The position numbers and the translations under genes are program-made. Shown here in pieces: positions 34,537 through 44,096 of a stretch of 64,000 bases of DNA. Each line of letters starts with the position of its first letter. Positions within the stretch are counted from its first letter, which is position 1. The stretch is from IMCC2047 sp041395865 (lineage in GTDB: Bacteria; Pseudomonadota; Gammaproteobacteria; Pseudomonadales; IMCC2047). The DNA is taken from contig JAWKZQ010000003.1 in the NCBI GenBank assembly GCA_041395865.1, positions 62,001-126,000 of the forward strand, written 5' to 3'. A model generated the notes under the pieces. The model did no database searches. It worked only from the letters and a program-made list of their open reading frames with translations, and was not told where the DNA came from.

Positions 34537-35790
34537 ATGAAGGACAAAGCCTCATACGCCAGCGCTCCTGCTATTAATGCCAGTCACGCCGAGGTCATCG
34601 TGTGCCACGGTTGTGATCATTATTATGATAGCGTTGCCTGTAAACCGGGGTACCAGTTGAATTGCCGTTATTGCGGCACGGTTCTCAAAGCAACCCATGA
34701 AAACTGGTTGTCGAGGGCGGCGGCCTTTACGGTCGCGGGCCTGGTGCTCTTCCTGGTGACGGTTACCTTCCCGTTCCTTGGTCTTGAAGCGGCCGGACAG
34801 CAGCAGCTTACGGACCTTCTTACCGGTATTCTGGCGCTGCTGGAGCGCGACCAGTTCCTTTTGGCCTCCCTGGTATTCGTTACCATCGTTCTCTTGCCGC
34901 TGGCCGAGTTGTTGGGCCTGAGCTATGTGATTATTGGTCGATGGTTCGGCCTGAAGCTGCCTGGATTGAAATCGGTTTTACAGCTGCTGTTTATCGCGCG
35001 GCCCTGGAATATGATGGAAATCTTTTTCATCAGTGTGCTGATTACCACGATTAAACTGGGCGATATTGCCTCCCTGCTTCCCGGCGTCGGCCTTTACGCA
35101 TTTGCCGCCTTGATTCTGGTGCTGATTTACACCCATATGCACCTGGATCGGCATGCGCTCTGGGAATGGTTGCAGCATGAAAACCGTTTTAGCGTGCGCC
35201 AGGATGAAGCATTGGCGGTGTGCCATTGCTGCGACGCATTGGTGGGAGAAAGCCTCAGTGAGTGCCCGCGCTGCCGGAGCACGGTGCGGCGGCGCATTCC
35301 CGACAGCACCCAGCGTACGTTTGCACTTCTGGTGGCGGCAACCCTTCTTTATTTTCCGGCCAATATGCTGCCCATTATGACAACGGTGCAGCTGGGGCAG
35401 GAGAGGCAAGATACCATTCTCTCCGGGGTGGTACACCTGTTCGAAACCGGCAACTACGGTATTGCTGCCATTGTGTTTGTGGCCAGCATTCTGGTACCCA
35501 TCGCCAAGATAGCAATACTTGCGTATCTGCTGTGGGCCATACGGAAAAAAGCTTACGGTAACCCCAAACGCCAGACATTTATTTACCGGGTTACCGAGTT
35601 TGTTGGCCGTTGGTCAATGATTGACGTATTTGTGGTGACGTTGCTGGTGGCCATGGTTCAGTTTGGCGTACTGGCAAATATCGAACCCAATAGTGCAATT
35701 GTCTGCTTTGCAGCCGTTGTCATTTTAACGATGCTGGCGGCGGAAACCTTTGATCCAAGATTATTGTGGGATGCCCATAATGACCAATGA
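34537..35790 (+). CDS. pqiA: PqiA-like inner-membrane protein
   Basis: A 417-residue protein with the PqiA duplication: two zinc-ribbon-like Cys motifs, CHGCDHYYDS...CRYCG near residues 22-47 and CHCCDALVGE...CPRC near 228-248, each followed by four membrane helices. NMLPIMTTVQLGQERQDTILSGV near 276-298, described in two parts as NMLPIMTTV and DTILSGV, is the characteristic PqiA motif. PqiA works with PqiB and PqiC in phospholipid transport between membranes and is induced by oxidative stress in E. coli. Its stop is inside the start of pqiB. Confidence 0.93.
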   Translation: MKDKASYASAPAINASHAEVIVCHGCDHYYDSVACKPGYQLNCRYCGTVLKATHENWLSRAAAFTVAGLVLFLVTVTFPFLGLEAAGQQQLTDLLTGILALLERDQFLLASLVFVTIVLLPLAELLGLSYVIIGRWFGLKLPGLKSVLQLLFIARPWNMMEIFFISVLITTIKLGDIASLLPGVGLYAFAALILVLIYTHMHLDRHALWEWLQHENRFSVRQDEALAVCHCCDALVGESLSECPRCRSTVRRRIPDSTQRTFALLVAATLLYFPANMLPIMTTVQLGQERQDTILSGVVHLFETGNYGIAAIVFVASILVPIAKIAILAYLLWAIRKKAYGNPKRQTFIYRVTEFVGRWSMIDVFVVTLLVAMVQFGVLANIEPNSAIVCFAAVVILTMLAAETFDPRLLWDAHNDQ

Positions 35791-37390
35791 GCCCGAGTTA
35801 AGACGAGCAACAACGCTGTCGCCGGTTTGGTTTATTCCGCTGCTGGCCTTTGTGATTGCCCTTTGGCTGGCGCTTCGAGCCTGGCAGGAATCCGGCCCTG
35901 TTATTCAAATCCAGTTCCAGGATGCGGCCGGAATAGCGGTGGGGAAAACCCAGGTACGTTACCGCGATGTGGTTGTGGGGGAAGTGAAGGATATTAGACT
36001 GAGCGACGACTTCACCCGGGTGCAGGTAGAGGTCGAGATGGACAGGCAGGCAGAGGGCCTGCTGACGCCACAGACCAACTTTTGGGTGGTTTCGCCGCGC
36101 ATATCCTTGAGCGGAATCAGCGGTATCGAGACGCTGTTGTCCGGGGTGTATATCGAGATGGATTCGCCGGGTAATGAGGATGCTGAATTGCAAACCGAAT
36201 TTATCGGATTGGATGAACCGCCTTCGGTACGTTCCTATGACAGTGGCAGTACTTATCTGCTGGTTTCGGACTCGCTGGGTAGCCTGGATATCGGTTCACC
36301 GATTTATCATCGCCAGGTGCCTGTGGGCGAAGTAACCGGCTATAAATTACTGCCGAACCAGGACAAGGTGCAGATTCGTTTTTTTGTCAAAGCGCCCTAT
36401 AACGAGCTTGTTAAGGAAAGCAGCCAGTTTTGGAATGTCGGCGGCTTCGATGCAACCATCGGTTTGCAGGGTATTGATCTTGATGTCGGTTCCCTGAATG
36501 CGTTGATTGCCGGTGGCGTCGAGTTTGAAACACCGCCGATGCTGGGCAACCACATTGTTGCCGCGCCGCAGGATCATACCTTTTACCTGTTCGAGGATCG
36601 TGACGCCGTTAACGAAGGGGCTATTACGGTTTCCTACTCGTTTTTATTGCGCTTTCAAGGCTCGGTGCGCGGCCTTAAAGTGGGCGCTCCCGTTGAGTAC
36701 CTGGGAATCCAGGTGGGCAAGGTGGAGCATATCAGCCTCGAGAATGACGCTGAGCAGGGGCGTCATATTAACGTGTTGATCGGCATACAACCGGAACGAA
36801 TGAGTCGCGGCGAGGAACTTTCGAAGGCCTTGGTGCATCGGGAAATTGCCGGGCTGGTGAGCAAAGGCATGCAGGCCCGGCTGCATTCGGGAAGCCTGAT
36901 CGGTGGCTCGCTGTTTGTCGATCTGGTCCCGAATGCGGGTCCGGAGGGCGTTATGACCCAAAACGGCCACTTTCCCGAAATTCCCACCTCCGATAATGAA
37001 TACAACCAGATTGCGCGTCAGCTGGCGGGGATTGTGGAGCGATTGCATCGCGTGCCGATCGAGGATATCGGTAAAGACCTTCAGGAAAGCATAAAGCTAT
37101 TTAAGCAGGTGGTTGCCGACCTTGAGCATGGGCAAATCGGGAATAAAACGGCAGCACTGGTCGATAACCTTCACAAGGCGACCCAGGGTCTGGAAGGTTC
37201 GATGAAACAACTGGAAACGACGTTGCGGGCTATTGACCAGACGGTAGCGCCGGATTCCGCCCTGAACCATACGCTGGTGGAGACGCTGGAAGATATTTCC
37301 GGCGCAGCAAAGTCCATGGAACAACTGACCGATGAGCTTTATCGATACCCCAACGCATTTTTGCTCGGCAAGGAGGCGGATTCACCATGA
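35780..37390 (+). CDS. pqiB: PqiB-like MCE-domain lipid transport protein
   Basis: Start placed at ATG 35780, with ATG 35771 an alternative; both overlap the end of pqiA. The 536-residue product has a single N-terminal transmembrane helix (about residues 15-35) and three MCE domains (MlaD-like), visible as repeats of the form GIAVGKTQVRYRDVVVGEVKD, given in parts as GIAVGKTQVRY and VVGEVKDI, then DIGSPIYHRQVPVGEVTGY and GLKVGAPVEYLGIQVGKVEH. The C-terminal part (about 430-530) is a predicted coiled coil that forms the syringe-like tube. It spans the periplasm to carry lipids. The stop overlaps the pqiC start by 4 bases. Confidence 0.92.
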   Translation: MTNEPELRRATTLSPVWFIPLLAFVIALWLALRAWQESGPVIQIQFQDAAGIAVGKTQVRYRDVVVGEVKDIRLSDDFTRVQVEVEMDRQAEGLLTPQTNFWVVSPRISLSGISGIETLLSGVYIEMDSPGNEDAELQTEFIGLDEPPSVRSYDSGSTYLLVSDSLGSLDIGSPIYHRQVPVGEVTGYKLLPNQDKVQIRFFVKAPYNELVKESSQFWNVGGFDATIGLQGIDLDVGSLNALIAGGVEFETPPMLGNHIVAAPQDHTFYLFEDRDAVNEGAITVSYSFLLRFQGSVRGLKVGAPVEYLGIQVGKVEHISLENDAEQGRHINVLIGIQPERMSRGEELSKALVHREIAGLVSKGMQARLHSGSLIGGSLFVDLVPNAGPEGVMTQNGHFPEIPTSDNEYNQIARQLAGIVERLHRVPIEDIGKDLQESIKLFKQVVADLEHGQIGNKTAALVDNLHKATQGLEGSMKQLETTLRAIDQTVAPDSALNHTLVETLEDISGAAKSMEQLTDELYRYPNAFLLGKEADSP

Positions 37391-38022
37391 AAAAAAACAG
37401 CCCATTGGTTAAACGACTAAAAAGGACGGCGGGATGGCTCCTGTGCCTTAGCTTCCTGGCCGGGTGCGCTGCACAACCGCCAACCCACTATTATGACCTT
37501 ACTGCTCGGGTAAACGCCGAACCAACCCGGCTGCCTGGAAGTATTTCGCTGGGAGTGGGGCCTGTCAGCCTGCCGAAAGTCCTGGACCGCCCGGGAATCG
37601 TTACCCGCCAGCATGAAAATACGATTGATGTTGCCACCTACCACATTTGGGCCGGCGAGCTGGAGGAAACCTTTACCCGGGTATTGGCCGACACGCTGGC
37701 GGCAACATTACAGCAGGATACGGTTTGGGCATCCCCTTGGGATAATCGTTTTCGGCCCGAGTACCAGCTACGGATTTTCGTGGATCGCTTTTCCGGGGAG
37801 TTGAACGGACGGGTTACGCTCAGTGCCAACTGGACACTGCTAAAGGATTATGGAAACGAAGCAGTCAGGACGTACCGCTACCGTACCACCGTTGAAAGCG
37901 GGGAGGGATATTTGGCGTACGTTTCCGCCTTGAACGATTTGCTCTCAGGCTTTGCCGATGAGATAGCAACCAAACTCTCGGCAGCGCTCGCAAGCACAGG
38001 CGATGACGGAATGAACCTGTAA
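37387..38022 (+). CDS. pqiC: PqiC-like outer-membrane lipoprotein
   Basis: A 211-residue lipoprotein with signal peptide and lipobox FLAGC (lipidation Cys near residue 27), followed by the PqiC/YmbA domain (ABC-type transport auxiliary family): HYYDLTAR, GVGPVSLPKVLDRPGIVTR and LEETFTRVLADTLAATL. The residue after Cys is Ala, so it is expected to sort to the outer membrane, where it anchors the PqiB tube. ATG 37387 overlaps pqiB by 4 bases, confirming the pqiABC operon. Confidence 0.93.
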   Translation: MKKNSPLVKRLKRTAGWLLCLSFLAGCAAQPPTHYYDLTARVNAEPTRLPGSISLGVGPVSLPKVLDRPGIVTRQHENTIDVATYHIWAGELEETFTRVLADTLAATLQQDTVWASPWDNRFRPEYQLRIFVDRFSGELNGRVTLSANWTLLKDYGNEAVRTYRYRTTVESGEGYLAYVSALNDLLSGFADEIATKLSAALASTGDDGMNL

Positions 38023-38065
38023 ATCAGGTTGTAAATACAGCCAGCAGTCTTCACGAGAGGGTTTG

Positions 38066-39346
38066 ATGAATTTGAACAGGTTAAGGGAATTCTTCCCGCT
38101 GATATTGCTCATTAGCCTTCTAGGCCTGTCAGGCTGCGCCTCATTCCAGGCGAATCCGGATCTATCAACGTATCTAACCCGAGCTCAGACACAAACACAG
38201 GATAATATTACGGTGACTACGGCTGTGCTCAGTCACAGCGAGTCCCAAGAGGTATTTGGCTCAGACCTGAGTTTAAAGCGCATCCAGGTAATCTGGGTGG
38301 AAATTGATAACCGGGACGACCATGTCTACTGGCTCGTTAATTCAGCCATGGACCCGGATTATTTTTCACCGCATGAGGTTGCCTACAGCCAAAGGGCTTG
38401 GCTCAATCCCGACTATAACAAGGAACTCGAATCGTATTTTGAGACGGTCAGTTTTCGAAATCCTATTCCAGCCAACACAAAGCACTCGGGGTTTGTTTTT
38501 GTAAACCTGGATATGGATGAGAAAGAAGTTGATATCGACCTGATCAGTAGACATGAAACGAAGTTTTTTGATTTTTATTTTGAGTTAGCTGAAATCCGCG
38601 CCGAATCTCTCGAGGGAGTGGAAAGAACCCTGAACGATTCGCCCGCCACTGCTTTAGATGAGCGGGAGCTGAAGGAGCGTTTGGAGCAGTTGCCCTGTTG
38701 TACCACAGGCGAAGACGGAAGCCTTGATGGCGATCCGCTGAACCTGGTGATCATCGGGGATAGCAGTATGTTATTCCCGGCTTTTGTGAGAAGAGGCTGG
38801 CACCGCTCTGAACAGAGTTACCTGGGCTCTATCTGGAAAACCATCAACTCATTTATCTTCGGCAAACACTATCGTTATTCGCCTGTCAGCCCGCTGTATT
38901 TTAATGGACGCAAACAGGATATTGCGTTGCAAAAAGCCCGGGGTACTGTTCACCAACGTAACCATTTGCGCCTCTGGTTGACTGACCTTTCATACAATGA
39001 CAAAGAGGTTTGGGTCGGCCAGATCAGCCGGGATATTGGCGTGCGCTTTACGCTGCAAACTCCCACATTTACGACGCACAAAATTGACCCGGATATTGAT
39101 GAAGCCAGGACGGCGCTCATTGAGGACATGCTCTTTTCACAGGGAATAGCAAAGATCGGGTTTGTGAAGGGAGGCGGTGAAAAAACGCCGGATTTACCTG
39201 GACGTAATTTGACGGGAGATGCTTACGTTACGGATGGTCTGCGAGTCGTACTTGAATTTGGCCGCCGGCCCAACAACATTGAGGACGTGAGGTTCTTTGA
39301 TTGGGAATCACCGGGGCGGTTTAAAATTTTTTCTGAGCCTGATTAG
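38066..39346 (+). CDS. LssY_C-domain lipoprotein downstream of pqiC
   Basis: ATG 38066 (MNLNRLREFF, with GAGAGG 5-8 bases upstream) gives 426 residues. A lipobox LSGCAS near residues 22-27 marks it as a lipoprotein. The C-terminal half has the LssY_C pattern: LNLVIIGDSSMLFPAFVRRGWHR, seen in parts as LNLVIIGDSSM and FVRRGWHRS, then SPVSPLYFNGRKQDIALQKA and HLRLWLT. LssY was first seen in a type I lipase-secretion context in Legionella and is of unknown function. The N-terminal half (about 30-200) is unrecognised. It follows pqiC by 43 bp on the same strand and may be cotranscribed. Confidence 0.8.
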   Translation: MNLNRLREFFPLILLISLLGLSGCASFQANPDLSTYLTRAQTQTQDNITVTTAVLSHSESQEVFGSDLSLKRIQVIWVEIDNRDDHVYWLVNSAMDPDYFSPHEVAYSQRAWLNPDYNKELESYFETVSFRNPIPANTKHSGFVFVNLDMDEKEVDIDLISRHETKFFDFYFELAEIRAESLEGVERTLNDSPATALDERELKERLEQLPCCTTGEDGSLDGDPLNLVIIGDSSMLFPAFVRRGWHRSEQSYLGSIWKTINSFIFGKHYRYSPVSPLYFNGRKQDIALQKARGTVHQRNHLRLWLTDLSYNDKEVWVGQISRDIGVRFTLQTPTFTTHKIDPDIDEARTALIEDMLFSQGIAKIGFVKGGGEKTPDLPGRNLTGDAYVTDGLRVVLEFGRRPNNIEDVRFFDWESPGRFKIFSEPD

Positions 39347-39520
39347 TTGTCCAGAAATCAACTAATTGTTGAGATTAGCGGCCGTCAATAGCGGTAAGAC
39401 CGTTCGGCCTTGAGGTTGGCGAACAGGTAATGGTTACAGCCACCAGGCTTGGCCCGATGCGTACTCATAAGCGAGTTTTTGCAGAGAACGCGGCAAAATG
39501 CCCTGATTCAATATTTTGCT

Positions 39521-39916
39521 TTATTGGTTGTAGATGTAGGCGCAGTACTCGTCATTTCTGGTAAACATCTCACTGTGGTGGTCGACGGTTTCCAGATAGT
39601 TAAGCAGCTCTTCTTCGGTTTTGAAGTGAACAATCTGGCGGTTTTCCTCCTTGAGCTGATAGGTTTCCTCATACAGCCAGATAACGTCTTCGCGCAGCTT
39701 TTTAGGGATGACGATTTGGGTTTCGTCATCATCATTCAGGGTGATCTTCAATTTGCCTGTTTTGTGAGTGGGGCCATGGGCCGCTAATGCGCCTTTGAAA
39801 ACCGCTTCATGCGTTTTTCCGTTTACGGAATTAACCTGAACATGCACATTGTTCGATTTTGTCCGGTAAATACAGATATCCGCACCGTCTTTACTTTTGA
39901 ACGAAACCTTATTCAT
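39521..39916 (-). CDS. Hypothetical small soluble protein
   Basis: ATG 39916, preceded by GGAGG at a good distance, gives 131 residues. No signal peptide or membrane helix is present. The N-terminal half is beta-like (FKSKDGADICIYRTKSNNVH, then GKLKITLNDDDETQIVIPKK); the C-terminal half is helical (LREDVIWLYEETYQLKEENR, ELLNYLETVDHHSE). I recognise no family. It is isolated between the LssY_C gene and hrpB, with its own promoter region shared divergently with hrpB. Confidence 0.65.
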   Translation of the reverse strand: MNKVSFKSKDGADICIYRTKSNNVHVQVNSVNGKTHEAVFKGALAAHGPTHKTGKLKITLNDDDETQIVIPKKLREDVIWLYEETYQLKEENRQIVHFKTEEELLNYLETVDHHSEMFTRNDEYCAYIYNQ

Positions 39917-40156
39917 GACCACCTCCTTCGACTTATGTTTTGTCACAAGACACGGTTGGTGCGACTAAATTTAAACTTTATTTTCGATTTGTGCCAGAAC
40001 TATCCCCGGTGAGGGGTTTGGGATGATGGGGCGGGGAGGCTGAAAACATCGTGAGAATCGTGAAACTCGCTTTGTGAAAAGGCGCTTCATCAATTATTTC
40101 TACACAATTTTGAGTTACTATCACACCCTCTAAATGCAACCGCCAGAGGCAATATC

Positions 40157-42757
40157 TTGACCCCATTGGGCCTACCTGTAGAAGCCGTTTTAGAAAGCCT
40201 TAAACAGCAATTATCTGAACGACACGAGGTCGTGCTGGAAGCCCCGCCGGGTGCGGGTAAAACCACCATTGTCCCGCTTGCGCTTTTGGATGAGCCCTGG
40301 TTAAAAAGCCAAAGGCTTAAACACCGAAAAATCCTGATGCTGGAACCGCGCAGAATCGCCACCAAATCGGCGGCGTATCGCATGGCGAGTCTGTTGAATG
40401 AAAAGCCCGGCGAAACCATTGGTTATCGGATGCGATTGGATACCCGGGTCGGCAGGCAAACCCGGGTAGAGGTGATCACTGAAGGGATTCTGACACGCAT
40501 GCTGCAGGATGACCCGTCGCTGGATGAGGTGGGGTTGGTCATCTTTGATGAATTTCACGAACGTAGCCTCGAGTCGGATCTGGCGCTCAGCCTGTGCCTC
40601 AAGGGCCGGTCATTGTTTAGGGGTGATGATGACCCGCTGAAACTTCTGGTCATGTCGGCCACACTCGATAGCACGGGCGTATCGGAATTGTTGAGTGGCG
40701 CCCCTGTTGTGAAAAGTGAGGGCAGGACCTATCCGGTCGATATTATTTACGGACAGGCCATGCAGCCCAAAGCGCGCATCATTGATCGCATGGTGGCGAC
40801 CATTAAACGCGCGCTCGATGAGAATCCAACCAGCAGCCTGCTGGCTTTTTTACCTGGGCAGGGCGAAGTCCGCCGCACGGCCGACGAACTTTCCAACTGG
40901 ATTTCCGATAGAAAATTACCGGGCATTCACCTGCGCCCGCTGTTTGGCAACCTCTCCATTGAAGAGCAGCAACAGGCCATTGCGCCGCTTTCGGGTAAGC
41001 AGGCCAACGACCAGAAAGTGGTGCTGGCCACCAATATTGCCGAAACCAGTCTCACTATCGATGGTGTGGATGTGGTGGTCGACTCCGGCCTGGTGCGGGT
41101 GGAAAAATTTAACCCGGCAACCGGCATGGCGGGTCTGCATACCGTCAAAATTTCAAAAGCATCCAGTGTGCAAAGGGCAGGGCGTGCCGGGCGGTTACGT
41201 CCCGGCAAGTGCTATCGACTCTGGTCAGCGGATCAACAACAGCAACTCGCCGCGCACAGCCCGGCTGAGATATTAAGTACCGATCTCGCACCACTGGCAT
41301 TGCAATTATTGCAATGGGGTGTCGATAACCCAACCGAGTTAAGTTGGCTCGATGTGCCGCCAACCGGGCACTGGCAACAGGGTATGGCGTTGCTCAAGTC
41401 GCTCGGTGCGGTTAAACGCGAAGCCAATGACTGGGTGTTGACCGGGCATGGACAGGCCATGACGTCATTGCCGGTACACCCAAGGCTCGCCCATCTATTA
41501 CTGTGCGGTGCCGCGGTTGGCTCTGGCAAACCGGCCGCCTTGCTCGCCAGCCTGTTATCGGACCGTGATCCATTTAGCCATGCCTCTTCTAATTATGAGA
41601 GCCCTGATATTAGTCATCGCCTTGAACTCTTGAGCGGCAAAGCGTCTTGCCCGCCCATGCATCAGGGTTGGCTACATCGCACGCGCCAGCTCGCCGAACA
41701 GTTCGAACAACAGGTCTCCAAAGTAAAACAGCCGGGCTCATTGGCCTATTTGATCACCGCTGAGCAGTTGCCCGGTTACCTGCTGGCCTGCGCCTACCCA
41801 GATCGTATTGCGCGCCGTCGACATTCCGGCGGCTATCAACTTGCTAACGGGCGTAGCGCCAACCTGCTTGGACATCATCACCTGGCTAATAACGGCTGGC
41901 TCGCCGTCGCGGAAGTTTCAAGCATGCAGGGCGGCAAGGGCGATATTATTCGCTCCGCCGTGAAACTGGATGAACGCCTTTTTGATTCGGCCCTGAGCGA
42001 CGCGATTCAGACTGAAACCATCGCCGAGTGGGATAAAAAAACCAATCGTTTTGTCGCCGAAGAACAGAAAAAAATCGGCGCTTTGGTTTTGCAGCGCACC
42101 CGCTTGGACAGCGTGCCCGCCGAGGCCAAAAGCGCCGCATTGATTCAGCATATCCGAAAGCAGGGCCTCAATCTGCTGCCCTGGACCCCGGAACTGAAAC
42201 AATGGTGCGCCAGAGTCTTACTGGTTCGCTCAATAGAGGGGGCCAGTTCAAGTAATAAGCCAGGTGATGAGAATTGGCCGGATGTAAGCGAGGAGGGGCT
42301 GCTCGCCACGCTTGAGGAGTGGCTTGCGCCGTATTTGAACGACGTGAATCTATTAAATGACTTCAAGAAAATTAACTTAACGGACGTGTTGCAGGCATCG
42401 CTGCCCTGGGAGCAACAGCAGGCGCTTAGCGAATTGGCGCCGACCCACCTTAAAGTGCCCTCCGGTTCAAACATTCGCATCGACTACACCGAGTCGCCGC
42501 CCGTGCTGGCGGTAAAACTCCAGGAAATGTTCGGTTGCGAGCAAAGCCCAGCCGTAGTGGCCGGTAAAGTACCACTGCTGGTACATCTCCTGTCGCCCGC
42601 GGGCAGGCCGCTGCAAGTGACGCAGGACCTCGCCGGTTTCTGGCGCACCTCGTATCACGATGTCAAAAAAGACATGAAGGGCCGTTATCCCAAACATCCC
42701 TGGCCGGATGATCCACTGGTGGCGATTGCCACGCGCAAGACGAAAAATCGTCTTTGA
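40157..42757 (+). CDS. hrpB: ATP-dependent helicase HrpB
   Basis: An 866-residue DEAH/RHA helicase from TTG 40157. Domains in order: RecA-like with Walker A APPGAGKTT (about residues 33-41) and DEFHERSLESDL (Walker B, about 131-142), SAT motif MSATLDSTGV, second RecA domain with LATNIAETSLTI and QRAGRAGRLRPGKCYRL, a ratchet-like region, and the C-terminal HrpB_C domain ending HPWPDDPLVAIATRKTKNRL. It is intact. Its last about 110 bases recur twice further on (43871-43982 and 46459-46563), which marks this 3' end as an insertion hotspot. Confidence 0.95.
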   Translation: MTPLGLPVEAVLESLKQQLSERHEVVLEAPPGAGKTTIVPLALLDEPWLKSQRLKHRKILMLEPRRIATKSAAYRMASLLNEKPGETIGYRMRLDTRVGRQTRVEVITEGILTRMLQDDPSLDEVGLVIFDEFHERSLESDLALSLCLKGRSLFRGDDDPLKLLVMSATLDSTGVSELLSGAPVVKSEGRTYPVDIIYGQAMQPKARIIDRMVATIKRALDENPTSSLLAFLPGQGEVRRTADELSNWISDRKLPGIHLRPLFGNLSIEEQQQAIAPLSGKQANDQKVVLATNIAETSLTIDGVDVVVDSGLVRVEKFNPATGMAGLHTVKISKASSVQRAGRAGRLRPGKCYRLWSADQQQQLAAHSPAEILSTDLAPLALQLLQWGVDNPTELSWLDVPPTGHWQQGMALLKSLGAVKREANDWVLTGHGQAMTSLPVHPRLAHLLLCGAAVGSGKPAALLASLLSDRDPFSHASSNYESPDISHRLELLSGKASCPPMHQGWLHRTRQLAEQFEQQVSKVKQPGSLAYLITAEQLPGYLLACAYPDRIARRRHSGGYQLANGRSANLLGHHHLANNGWLAVAEVSSMQGGKGDIIRSAVKLDERLFDSALSDAIQTETIAEWDKKTNRFVAEEQKKIGALVLQRTRLDSVPAEAKSAALIQHIRKQGLNLLPWTPELKQWCARVLLVRSIEGASSSNKPGDENWPDVSEEGLLATLEEWLAPYLNDVNLLNDFKKINLTDVLQASLPWEQQQALSELAPTHLKVPSGSNIRIDYTESPPVLAVKLQEMFGCEQSPAVVAGKVPLLVHLLSPAGRPLQVTQDLAGFWRTSYHDVKKDMKGRYPKHPWPDDPLVAIATRKTKNRL

Positions 42758-42823
42758 GTGGTCAGGAGTTAGAAATAGGGGTAGTTAAAACTCTAATAAG
42801 TCTTAATTATTTCAGAGTTCAGG

Positions 42824-43648
42824 TTAGGTTATTTTACGAGTGCTTTTGTGACTTCTTCTGAAGAAGAAATAAAATAGAGATGCGATAAAAAGATAGCCTG
42901 TGCTTGGCAACGAGAGTTCCCTTACAGCTATGTCGTCAAAAAACACACTATTCCCTCCGCGGGTGAAACCGAATAAACCAACTCCACCTGACGAATGAGT
43001 CTCGTCTTTAGCGACAAGTGTACTAATAAGAAAATTGTCTCGTCCTAAAGCAGTTTGCCAAAGTGAAGCTTTAATCCAGTTATCAAACGTTTCTAATTCT
43101 ATGAAGAAATTGTTGTCTTGAGGGCTGATATTAAATTGGGAGGTGCTTGCCAATACGTTTTCTTGCCGGACGACACCAGCGTTTAGTGTTGCCAATGTGA
43201 ATGTAGCAGTCGTAGCTCCGTAAAGGATATGCGCAATGTATCCATCTAGAGCAAATCCACTTCCTGATAGCCTCGCCATTAGCCCGCTAGAGCGGTAGCC
43301 AAATGTATCTGTGATACCTACACCAACGTAACCTGAGATAACAACATTTTTATAGCTTTCTGATAGAGGTGTTGTTGCGTAGCTATGGGTTGGCGCAATG
43401 GAATTCCCTTCGTAGTAGCGCAATTCTTTATCGCCCCTGGATGAAATAGGGAGAGCTGGATTCGTGGGGGCACCTTGAGAGGCTACTAAAGAGTCTGGTT
43501 CAAATATTCCTCCACCTGATAAAAATGTATTGGAGAAATGTGTATCCGATACTGTTGATGCATCATCAAACGTTTCAATGAACCCAGCATTTGAATTCAT
43601 TGAACAAAAGCTTAGCGCTAATGCTGGAATAATTTTCCCTAGTTTCAT
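42824..43648 (-). CDS. Exported protein with PEP-CTERM/LPXTG-like C-terminal tail
   Basis: ATG 43648 gives 274 residues. The N-terminus is a signal peptide (about 1-21, ending SNA). The body (GFIETFDDAS...FDNWIKASLWQT...NSVFFDDIAVREL) has the feel of a lectin/concanavalin-like jellyroll common in PEP-CTERM proteins. The C-terminus reads LPSTGYLFIASLFYFFFRRS: a Pro-containing motif, a 14-residue hydrophobic helix and a basic end, the tripartite layout of sorting tails. The motif is LPSTG, as in sortase substrates, not the PEP of exosortase substrates. Base composition is markedly more AT-rich than flanking genes, which supports acquisition. It sits between the two first hrpB 3' copies. Confidence 0.7.
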   Translation of the reverse strand: MKLGKIIPALALSFCSMNSNAGFIETFDDASTVSDTHFSNTFLSGGGIFEPDSLVASQGAPTNPALPISSRGDKELRYYEGNSIAPTHSYATTPLSESYKNVVISGYVGVGITDTFGYRSSGLMARLSGSGFALDGYIAHILYGATTATFTLATLNAGVVRQENVLASTSQFNISPQDNNFFIELETFDNWIKASLWQTALGRDNFLISTLVAKDETHSSGGVGLFGFTRGGNSVFFDDIAVRELSLPSTGYLFIASLFYFFFRRSHKSTRKIT

Positions 43649-43870
43649 TATGACATTCCCTATCAAATAAATTTTTATGAATTAACAGCTACTTTATTAA
43701 AGCGCTATATTATATATAGCTGCATCAGGCAAAATTCGTTCCAAATTGTTTATCTTTAAATTAAAATCAATGTATTAGCTTGTTTGTAATAAGCTAATAC
43801 ATATCAACTTGTAAAATGTTCAAACACTTTTGAACTGCTGAAACTGCAATAATTGGTGACCGTTTTGAGT

Positions 43871-43982
43871 GCTCCTCTTATCACGGTGTAAAAAAGACAT
43901 GAAAGGCCGCTACCCCAAACATCCCTGGCCGGATGATCCACTGGTGGCGATTGCCACGTGCAAGACGAAAAATCGTCTTTGA
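43871..43982 (+). repeat. Decayed copy B of the hrpB 3' end
   Basis: Near-copy of 42648-42757. Over the 97 bases from the A6 run onward it has four substitutions; three are silent third-position changes and one turns Arg to Cys (CGC to TGC). Just upstream of that run a C is lost. It keeps the TGA stop and similarity continues about 15 bases beyond it. The silent-change pattern says it was once a functional hrpB end from a related allele. The 450-bp intergenic stretch 43649-44096 holds nothing else I can support. Confidence 0.85.
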
Positions 43983-44096
43983 GTGGCTCGTAGTTGAAAC
44001 GGGCTGAGATTAGAGACAAAAATTCCAGCTTGGGTTTATGGCTTTGCTCCGACCTCAGTTTCCAGGCTCCAAATCGTTTGGAGAGTGGCCGCGCCG

